Positions 1 to 5,119 of a stretch of 5,146 bases of DNA are shown here, piece by piece. The notes beneath the pieces are model-generated. The model saw only the letters and a list, made by a program, of their open reading frames with translations. It did no database searches and was not told the origin of the DNA. A program made the translations under genes and the position numbers. The DNA lies in NCBI GenBank assembly GCA_049303905.1, contig JBAQNP010000003.1:1-5146 (forward strand), given 5' to 3'. Within the stretch, counting starts at the first letter, position 1; the number at the start of each line of letters is the position of its first letter. The DNA is from UBA2206 sp049303905 (lineage in GTDB: Bacteria; Patescibacteriota; Minisyncoccia; Moranbacterales; UBA2206).

Positions 1-71
1 GTACTTAAGGTAATGATTATATACCGTTAAGATACCTTTGATACCTGTATATTTGCAATGGATTTTATGAT
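1..71. other. Non-coding left edge with short GGTAT repeats
   Basis: No open reading frame of note is visible on either strand. Read on the minus strand, three close copies of GGTAT(A/C) occur at about 24, 33 and 44 (plus-strand GATACC, GATACC and TATACC), spaced roughly 9-11 bases apart. A TATAAT-like hexamer lies beside the outermost copy on the minus strand. It could be a promoter or operator for a gene beyond the left edge, but no convincing -35 box is seen and the repeats are short enough to arise by chance. Confidence 0.2.
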
Positions 72-105
72 AAAAAGGCATGCCTCTATTTTCTCATAGA
101 GTGCA
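72..105 (-). terminator. Likely intrinsic terminator of the SET/kinase operon
   Basis: About 25 bases after the kinase stop codon the minus strand can fold TGC-(A)-CTCTAT / ATAGAG-GCA: a stem of nine pairs with one bulged base and a six-base loop (90-95 in plus coordinates). Four bases further on comes a T tract (plus-strand AAAAA at 72-76). The stem is AT-rich at the loop end and the T tract is not immediately adjacent, so this is a moderate-strength call supported mainly by its position. Confidence 0.5.
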
Positions 106-128
106 ATATGTTAATGAACTTATGCAAC

Positions 129-1808
129 CTAATTCTCCCCCTCCACATGCTCTTTTGGCACTTCCAAAAAGAAAGTTGAACCAAGATTAGCGCCACGGGA
201 TTCAACCCAGATTCGGCCATGGAGAGCTTCCATGACTTTTCGAGCCACATGAAGACCAAGGCCCGTGCCTCCGGCGTTTAGACGATTTATGTCTTTGCCA
301 CGAGAAAACTTGGAAAAAAGATAGGGCATTTCTTCTGCGGGAACGCCAATCCCCGTGTCGATAACTGCTACTGTCACATTAACTGGAGTTTCCATAATCT
401 TTATTTTCACTCCGCCCTTAACTGTATATTTCAAAGCATTATCCACCATGTTGGAAATGACTTCCCGAATCTTGCTTCGGTCAGTCATAGCTTCAGTTTT
501 TGAATCTTCCAGTAAAACCAAATCAAGCGTCAAATCTTTTTCCTTGGCACGAAGCACAAAAGTATCATACACTTCTCGACAAACTTCACCCAAATTAGTT
601 TTTTCAAATTTATATTCCATTCGACCAGATTCAATTCGGGACAAATTCAAAAGATCCTCAACCAGTTCAATGAGTCGCTCATTGGAAAGATACACCTTAT
701 TTAGCACATCCTTTATCTCTGTGCTTATTTTTCCATATGATTCTTCCAAAATCAAAGAAATGAAACCTTTGATGGCAGTAAGAGGAGTCCTGAGTTGATG
801 CGAAGCGATGGAGATAAATTCTGATTTAGCATTGTCGAGTTTTCGCAGTTGATCATTCGCTTGCGCTAATTTGTCTGACATCAATTGCAATTCATTTTTT
901 CTTTCGATTTCCAATTTGATTGACCTAATAAGCGCCCAACCAAAAACGATTGATAGAATCAAAGTTATTCCCGTGAGGATTTGATTAATGAAAGATCTTA
1001 TGAAGAAAAATTGTGAACCAATGAGAACCACTAGGCCGATAACCAACGCTTGCGCACCAATCATTTTCACATTAAACGCCTCAAACTTCACAATCAAATA
1101 CGCAAGCATTGCCATAAAAAATGTCATACCAAAAAGTCCGTATTGTTCCAAACCAAAATCTGAGATTAATCCTTTTTCCACCATATAACTAGCTAGAAAT
1201 CCGCTAATAAAAAAGGACAATAAGAATAATTCTATTCCAACAGTCAATAGAATTATTTGTTTTTTCATTTCTCTATCCTCTGTTTTCCTATATCGCAAAA
1301 ACGCTAGAACCAAAATCCAGAGAGAAATAAATAGTCCTAGAAAATAATAATAAGCTGTGAAATAAAAATTTTCCTGAGCTTCACAATTTATTAAATCAAA
1401 ACCACCCAGATTGTACTTTGTTGCAGTAAAAAAAATAACAGGCAGAATCAAAACTCCAAATATGCTTTTTATTAATAGCGAAATATCTTTTTTATCTATA
1501 AAAACATAAACGAAATAAATACTGAAAATATAAATCAAAGAATAGAGCAGTCCAAAAAATGACCAAGCAAACATAACTAGTCTGCTATCTATATTTGTCC
1601 ACACAATCAAACTAAGCAAAGCCCATAGAAAAAATACTATAGTTATAAAAAATAATATTTTGCTTAACAAACTTTTACTTTTTAAAAAAACAAAGAAACC
1701 AATAAACAGAGTCAAGAACATTGTCGGGATATGCGAATAATAAAGAAGGGGTGAGGTTGAATCTGAAAATATTAACCATATTGGAGCTGGTATGTCAGTA
1801 CAAAACAT
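129..1808 (-). CDS. Membrane-bound sensor histidine kinase, multi-helix N-terminal sensor
   Basis: A 559-residue transmitter kinase of a two-component system, expected to autophosphorylate on histidine at the inner face of the membrane and pass the phosphate to a response regulator. The N-terminal half is almost entirely hydrophobic, with about nine predicted helices (roughly 22-42, 48-71, 77-104, 112-130, 147-171, 184-207, 224-242, 251-271, 277-295). It resembles the 7TM-type histidine kinase sensor with two extra helices. An odd number would put the N-terminus outside and the kinase inside. A charged, coiled-coil-like linker (297-328) leads to the HisKA H-box ASHQLRTPL with phospho-acceptor His337. 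The ATPase domain follows: N-box NMVDNALKY (453-461), G1 DTGIGVP (484-490), F-box around 498-503 and G2 GGTGLGLH (513-520). All catalytic motifs are intact. The ATG lies 5 bases after the SET stop with no Shine-Dalgarno, suggesting translational coupling. No response regulator is adjacent, so the signal and partner are unknown. Confidence 0.93.
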   Translation of the reverse strand: MFCTDIPAPIWLIFSDSTSPLLYYSHIPTMFLTLFIGFFVFLKSKSLLSKILFFITIVFFLWALLSLIVWTNIDSRLVMFAWSFFGLLYSLIYIFSIYFVYVFIDKKDISLLIKSIFGVLILPVIFFTATKYNLGGFDLINCEAQENFYFTAYYYFLGLFISLWILVLAFLRYRKTEDREMKKQIILLTVGIELFLLSFFISGFLASYMVEKGLISDFGLEQYGLFGMTFFMAMLAYLIVKFEAFNVKMIGAQALVIGLVVLIGSQFFFIRSFINQILTGITLILSIVFGWALIRSIKLEIERKNELQLMSDKLAQANDQLRKLDNAKSEFISIASHQLRTPLTAIKGFISLILEESYGKISTEIKDVLNKVYLSNERLIELVEDLLNLSRIESGRMEYKFEKTNLGEVCREVYDTFVLRAKEKDLTLDLVLLEDSKTEAMTDRSKIREVISNMVDNALKYTVKGGVKIKIMETPVNVTVAVIDTGIGVPAEEMPYLFSKFSRGKDINRLNAGGTGLGLHVARKVMEALHGRIWVESRGANLGSTFFLEVPKEHVEGEN

Positions 1809-1813
1809 AATTT

Positions 1814-2353
1814 TTATTTTTTTAATTTATTTATTTTATTTTGTAAAAAATATTGAAAATAGCCATTATATTTTTTTTGCAATTCTGATATTTTCCAGTC
1901 ATTTTCAGTTATATACTTTCTACATTTTTCAGATCCACATAAACATTTCATATTGTATGCTTTTACATTTTTCACTTTATGCAAGACCATTGCATAATCA
2001 AAAACAACTTCCTCATCTTTTTTTATTTTTTTCATCGCAACGAGAAAGATTTGCCCATGAAATCCTGCGTTAGGATCGCAACTATGATTAAAGTAATCCG
2101 TTTCTTCTTTCTTGTTCCCACTCGAAAGAACAAAATCTTCTGAAATTTGAACGCCACAATCATTATATTCTTCAGATAAATTAGCTTCATTCTCTACACT
2201 TATAATATAACCGCCAAACACAGCCAACATTTCATCTTTTTTAATTTCTCTTTTCACAAAAACTCCTTTTCCGATATTTTTTATCTCCCGCACTTCCAGT
2301 TTCGGATTCATCCAAGAAAACATTTGCCTATTTTTTTTCTTCCTCTCCGCCAT
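1814..2353 (-). CDS. SET-domain protein lysine methyltransferase with post-SET zinc motif
   Basis: A 179-residue protein made of little more than a SET domain, the S-adenosylmethionine-dependent fold that methylates lysine side chains. Visible motifs are the N-terminal strand with NIGKGVF (26-32), used for cofactor binding; FNHSCDPN (88-95), the SET signature that helps form the pseudoknot; VVFDYA (116-121), carrying the usual catalytic tyrosine Tyr120; and a post-SET segment C-L-C-G-S-E-K-C (137-144). The CXCX4C post-SET spacing together with Cys92 of NHSC matches the zinc site of SUV39/DIM-5-type enzymes, so the substrate channel looks complete. The N-terminus is very basic (AERKKKNR) and the C-terminal tail is lysine-rich, compatible with nucleic-acid or ribosome association, which is inference. 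There is no dedicated pre-SET domain. The ATG at 2353 lies about 20 bases after the predicted transcription start. The Shine-Dalgarno is weak (AAG about ten bases upstream), and Met11 is a possible later start. First gene of the operon with the histidine kinase. Substrate unknown. Confidence 0.88.
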   Translation of the reverse strand: MAERKKKNRQMFSWMNPKLEVREIKNIGKGVFVKREIKKDEMLAVFGGYIISVENEANLSEEYNDCGVQISEDFVLSSGNKKEETDYFNHSCDPNAGFHGQIFLVAMKKIKKDEEVVFDYAMVLHKVKNVKAYNMKCLCGSEKCRKYITENDWKISELQKKYNGYFQYFLQNKINKLKK

Positions 2354-2380
2354 ATTTTTATCTTAGCTTTTACTGACTTT

Positions 2381-2409
2381 ATTGTAGCATAAAAATAAAA
2401 AAATGAAAG
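2381..2409 (-). promoter_or_regulatory. Extended -10 promoter of the SET/kinase operon
   Basis: On the minus strand the sequence TGC-TACAAT (plus coordinates 2389-2381) is an extended -10 element. The hexamer 17 bases upstream is CTTTCA, only a 3/6 match to TTGACA, and it overlaps the terminator stem of the upstream gene. An extended -10 can work with a weak -35. Transcription would start near 2374, giving a leader of about 20 bases before the SET start codon. Confidence 0.55.
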
Positions 2410-2438
2410 CCTCCCCAGAAATATTTCTAGGAAGGCTT
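2391..2438 (-). terminator. Intrinsic terminator of the GNAT remnant
   Basis: A hairpin at 2407-2438 pairs AAGCCT with AGGCTT at its base, then CC/GG and AGAAA/TTTCT around a two-base loop, with two internal mismatches (C-A at 2413/2432 and at 2416/2429). Read on the minus strand it follows the acetyltransferase stop by about 17 bases and is followed by a long T-rich tail (plus-strand A run 2391-2403). A shorter T run on the plus side (2440-2444) might let it act in both directions, but no plus-strand gene ends here. Confidence 0.75.
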
Positions 2439-2455
2439 CTTTTTCGTTTGCAAAA

Positions 2456-2854
2456 TTACGCCAGCATTTTTATGCACAGCATCGAATCCCCCGCCGATTT
2501 ATCCAGTTTGCAGAATTGATCATTATATGCATCATCGCGAGAAGATATTTCAACGCCATAAAGACATTTGCCATATGCCCCCTTTATGATAAGTGACTGA
2601 GTGTGATATTTCTCAGCCTTGAGAATGTTGGCAAGAAAAATTCCAATCTCCTCGACTTCCTTGGGTGGTTTCGTGCCGTTGTCGGGGTATGATTTTCCGC
2701 CGAAACATTTATCGAAGCATTCTTTCATCACAGGGTTTTGCGTTTTAAGTGCCATTGCATCATAATGCTCGCCTCGCTTGCAGGCTTCTTCTATAAGTTT
2801 CCGACTGATGCCATAGCCCTGATGCAACGGATCAACGCAAACTCCGCTGTCGTC
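2456..2854 (-). pseudogene. N-terminally truncated GNAT acetyltransferase
   Basis: The open frame encodes 132 residues from just after an in-frame TGA (2855-2857) and looks like the second half of a GNAT-fold N-acetyltransferase. It opens with strand beta-4 and the acetyl-CoA pyrophosphate loop: SGVCVDP then HQGYGIS, fitting the family pattern Q/R-x-x-G-x-G/A except for Ser at the last position. Next comes the following helix (RKLIEEACKR), a strand and helix typical of the GNAT core (MALKTQNPVMKECFDKCFG), and a C-terminal strand region ending DSMLCIKMLA. The first half of the fold, beta-1 to beta-3 and helices 1-2, is absent. No ATG is available; the only candidate start is a TTG at 2827, which falls after beta-4 and has no suitably spaced Shine-Dalgarno. 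Reading past the TGA gives 14 more codons before a TAA, of which some could be old beta-3. The segment is visibly richer in G+C than its neighbours (hand counts of three 60-base rows: 45, 40 and 53%). A broken gene is most likely; a short expressed protein is not excluded. Confidence 0.75.
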
Positions 2855-2872
2855 TCACTGGATCAATGATAT

Positions 2873-2884
2873 TTGAAATTTCAA
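2873..2884. repeat. Perfect 12-bp palindrome upstream of the sulfotransferase promoter
   Basis: TTGAAATTTCAA is a perfect inverted repeat centred at 2878/2879, about 23 bases upstream of the proposed -10 element. It could be an operator for a dimeric regulator, but it is AT-rich and short, and no second copy is seen in the window. Confidence 0.25.
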
Positions 2885-2903
2885 GAAATCAAAATGCTCT
2901 TAA

Positions 2904-2912
2904 TGCTATATA
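2904..2912 (+). promoter_or_regulatory. Extended -10 promoter of the sulfotransferase gene
   Basis: TGC-TATATA matches an extended -10 element of the same TGC-TAnnnn form as the SET promoter on the other strand. No recognisable -35 lies 16-18 bases upstream. Start of transcription would be near 2919, which excludes the TTG at 2873 as the translation start and supports the ATG at 2936. Confidence 0.5.
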
Positions 2913-2920
2913 ACCTCAAA

Positions 2921-2926
2921 AAGGAG
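2921..2926 (+). promoter_or_regulatory. Strong Shine-Dalgarno deciding the sulfotransferase start
   Basis: AAGGAG lies 9 bases before the ATG at 2936. It is the clearest ribosome binding site in the window and fixes the start 21 codons downstream of the first possible TTG (2873), whose upstream sequence has no such site. Confidence 0.8.
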
Positions 2927-2935
2927 AACTGTGAA

Positions 2936-3754
2936 ATGAACATTTCTGAAAAAGATATTATTTTATCTACTGGTGATTTACCTCGGCTAATTATTCTCTG
3001 CGGTCCTTGCCGAACCGGCACAACTGCACTTTCCAATGTATTTGTCCGAACTGGAATCGAATCTCATATGCAACCCATAAAATCAATAAGGAGAGCCAAA
3101 GCAGAAGGAAATGATGAAATGGTTCAATGGACAATCAAAAACAATCCGACTGGGATAATTTTTTCAAAAGAAACTTTTGGAGAAAGCCATCCTTCCGAAT
3201 TCTTCAATCCGATCGATGATCTCTTGAAAATAGGTTACCCGAAAGATAAAATGGAAGTTGTTTTTATTCTTCGCGATCCACGACAAACCTTTGCTTCATG
3301 GAAAAGAATGTGGGAAGAAAAAGCAACGATAGAAAATCTGAAAAAATCTTTTCTACTTACAGATGAAGTTCGACGTTCATGTTGTGATTCTCAAATTCCT
3401 CATTCAATCATGGTTCATGAGGCCATTCGAGACAATTGTCCGAAAACGATCGTTTCAAAACTTTTCCAAAAGCTTAATCTGCATGATTATACCAATAACT
3501 TTACTGATTGGCAGAAATCACCCAAATTCGGCGACAGTGATCCTCAAAATTCTCATTTATTCTTCTATGATTCACCACCAGAAAAATTCATAGAGGGAGT
3601 CAGGGATAGAGGGTCATATCTATTTCAGGAGCTTCCAGTGAATCTGAAAGATAAAACTGAATGCGAAACTTGCCCAGATCTTTTTGAAGTGTATGATCTG
3701 TTTCGTAAATTATGCGAAAAAGATTTAGACATCCATATTAATCCTCTCAACTAA
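2936..3754 (+). CDS. P-loop sulfotransferase family protein
   Basis: A 272-residue protein of the PAPS-dependent sulfotransferase superfamily, expected to transfer a sulfuryl group from 3'-phosphoadenosine-5'-phosphosulfate to a hydroxyl or amine acceptor. Two cofactor motifs are visible in the right order. Near the N-terminus, after a hydrophobic strand LIIL, is the P-loop-like 5'-phosphosulfate loop GPCRTGTTALSN (23-34). Near residue 110 the strand VVFI leads into LRDPRQTFASW (112-122), the 3'-phosphate motif with Arg113 and Ser121. The remainder is acidic-basic mixed helix and shows no membrane segment or signal peptide, so it should be cytosolic. A Cys-x-x-Cys pair lies near the C-terminus (CETC). 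I chose the ATG with the AAGGAG site rather than the longer TTG start. It stands alone on the plus strand, diverging from the acetyltransferase remnant and converging on the PHP remnant. No PAPS-synthesis gene is nearby, and the acceptor cannot be predicted. Another P-loop kinase-like role is less likely given the RDPR...S motif. Confidence 0.8.
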   Translation: MNISEKDIILSTGDLPRLIILCGPCRTGTTALSNVFVRTGIESHMQPIKSIRRAKAEGNDEMVQWTIKNNPTGIIFSKETFGESHPSEFFNPIDDLLKIGYPKDKMEVVFILRDPRQTFASWKRMWEEKATIENLKKSFLLTDEVRRSCCDSQIPHSIMVHEAIRDNCPKTIVSKLFQKLNLHDYTNNFTDWQKSPKFGDSDPQNSHLFFYDSPPEKFIEGVRDRGSYLFQELPVNLKDKTECETCPDLFEVYDLFRKLCEKDLDIHINPLN

Positions 3755-3775
3755 GAGACCCAACGAGGTCAAATT

Positions 3776-3818
3776 AAAAAAAGAAGTTCCACTGAAATCT
3801 TTCAAGGAACTTCTTTTT
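3776..3818. terminator. Bidirectional intrinsic terminator between converging genes
   Basis: GAAGTTCC (3783-3790) pairs perfectly with GGAACTTC (3806-3813). Inside, TGAAA pairs with TTTCA around a two-base loop, after a small asymmetric bulge. The stem is flanked by A residues on the left (3776-3782) and TTTTT on the right (3814-3818), so both strands read a stem followed by a T tract. It serves the sulfotransferase (stop 29 bases upstream) and the converging PHP frame, whose TGA begins at 3820 and overlaps the T tract. Confidence 0.9.
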
Positions 3819-5026
3819 CATTTCTCAAAATAAATCGGACTAGACCAAGCCATATGCCCATCCCTTTGAATAACCTTAATAAAGATAGGATTATTTCCAG
3901 TATTCAACTTATTGAGCTTATATTCAAAATAGATAGTTTTTGGTTTTTCATCTTTAGAAACTTTATATATTTCAATTTTAGCGTCAAGTCCTCCCATATT
4001 GATTTTTTTTGGACTTTGTTTGATATTTTTGATCGGAATAATAATTTCTCGATTGTTTATTTTCATTTCTAATTCACCTTGATCATTTTTCAAATCAAAT
4101 ATCAAAGCTTGCATTCCTCCAGTAGTTTCTCCTCTCCACTTTAGATTTTCACTATTTTTTTCCACATAGCTACGCGAACTAAAAAAGTTTATCTTTTCAA
4201 TCTTTCCTTGAAAAGTATTTTCCCTTAATTTAATCTCTCCACCCCAAATCATACCTCGTCCTCTGCCCTTAACTTTTGATCCAGAATAAGCAATTTTTAC
4301 CAAATCATCTTTTATGACAGGAAAATAATTATAAATCTTTTCATCCTTATTCCAAATTTCTATTCGATCAATAGCTGATGTTCCGCAACAAGAAACTTTC
4401 AAAATCGGTGAATCTTTTGCTTTGACAATATCACCCATAATTCCTTTTTTTCCAGACATAGAATAATTTATATTGAGATAAATTCTTGCGCCAGTCGTAG
4501 CATAACAATGTCGATTATATAACGCATCAAAAATATTTTTTCTAGTTAATTTCGAAGATAGTATGCAAGTCAAACCGCCAAAACTTCCAAAATCAAAAAC
4601 TCCGGGATAACTCGCACCTGGTCGGCCCTTATGCCCATCGCTATTGGCCACTACGCCTATTTGATAATTTCTTCTTAGTGCTTCGTGAAAAAACCATTCG
4701 AAAGTCCCCCAGCTAGAATGAATTTCTATGGCTCTTTCTAATTTTTCATTATGCAATGTCAAGTTCGCATAGCGACCGCCGACATGAGCAAAAACAATAA
4801 CTTTTTTTGATTTGAGTTTTTCAAACAAGTCTTTCACTGTTGGCGCGTCATTTTCAATGTCTTCAAAATCATCCACCAATGCATGGGATGATCTGAAAAT
4901 TGGATTATTTTCTTCTAAATATATAACATTTCTATCGCCTCCAAGTGAAGTATTCCCAGACCATTCATAGCCAGGAAAAGCAATAAATTCATTTTCTTTG
5001 TTTATAGATTTAGTTGTTTTTAGGAC
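3818..5026 (-). pseudogene. 5'-truncated DUF3604/PHP-superfamily metal-dependent hydrolase-like gene
   Basis: The open frame of 402 residues is the C-terminal part of a DUF3604-type protein related to PHP metal-dependent phosphoesterases. Numbering from the first open codon, it shows FIAFPGYEWSGN (14-25) and GGDRNVIYL (29-37), both hallmark segments of DUF3604. The later metal-site regions follow: FAHVGG (79-84, His81), IEIHSSWG (100-107, Glu101 and His103), and ANSDGHKGRPG (127-137, Asp130 and His132). The PHP-like ending RHCYATTGARI (172-182) comes next, and then a beta-rich C-terminal domain to the end. Missing is the N-terminal part that should carry the first metal-binding H-x-H motif. 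The frame is interrupted at a TAA (5027-5029) lying inside a sequence resembling an insertion-sequence end. There is no ATG near the break; the first usable start is a TTG at 4879, inside the conserved region and downstream of GYEWSG. The surviving fragment therefore cannot make a complete active site. Its natural substrate is unknown. I am confident of the family and fairly confident of the truncation. Confidence 0.8.
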
Positions 5027-5044
5027 TTACGCGTTTGATTAAAT

Positions 5045-5073
5045 TTGATTCTGTTTAGTGATAATGAGATAAT
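5045..5073 (+). promoter_or_regulatory. Inward sigma-70-type promoter of the probable transposase
   Basis: TTGATT (5045-5050) and GATAAT (5068-5073) are separated by exactly 17 bases, matching TTGACA/TATAAT at 4/6 and 5/6 positions. Transcription would start near 5080, roughly 40 bases before the ATG at 5119. A small palindrome, TACCC-ACGG-GGGTA (5075-5088), straddles the predicted start. Confidence 0.6.
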
Positions 5074-5119
5074 ATACCCACGGGGGTAAAACAAAAATTA
5101 AAAATTATCATTATCACTA
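5056..5119. repeat. Inverted repeat spanning the promoter and the translation start
   Basis: TAGTGATAAT (5056-5065) pairs perfectly with ATTATCACTA (5110-5119). After a two-base bulge (GA, 5066-5067), GATAAT (5068-5073) pairs with ATTATC (5104-5109). This gives a 16-pair stem with a 30-base loop. The left arm contains the -10 hexamer, and the right arm covers the ribosome-binding region up to the first base of the start codon. The predicted internal transcript lacks the left arm, whereas a read-through transcript would contain both. Confidence 0.75.

Noticed and set aside
355..2073. Plus-strand open frames opposite the kinase and SET genes (355-798, 988-1188, 1792-2073)
   Set aside because: They lie antisense to genes with clear conserved motifs, show low-complexity or Ser/Lys-rich products, and have no recognisable domain.
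2456..2827. The acetyltransferase frame as an intact 123-residue gene starting at TTG 2827
   Set aside because: Strand beta-4 of the GNAT fold is encoded upstream of that codon, the first half of the fold is missing, and no ribosome binding site is suitably placed.
1814..2827. SET gene, acetyltransferase remnant and kinase as one three-gene modification system
   Set aside because: A terminator and a separate promoter lie between the acetyltransferase frame and the SET gene, and the acetyltransferase is broken, so no functional unit of three is supported.
2873..2935. A 21-codon N-terminal extension of the sulfotransferase from a TTG start
   Set aside because: The predicted promoter lies inside it and a strong AAGGAG site precedes the ATG at 2936, so the extension is unlikely to be translated.
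3363..4072. Open frames inside the sulfotransferase (3363-3593, plus) and opposite the PHP frame (3854-4072, plus)
   Set aside because: They are out-of-frame or antisense shadows of conserved coding sequence with no promoter or ribosome binding site.
3818..4879. The PHP-type frame as an intact 353-residue gene starting at TTG 4879
   Set aside because: Family motifs continue upstream of that codon to the frame break at 5027, so the TTG is internal to a truncated gene.
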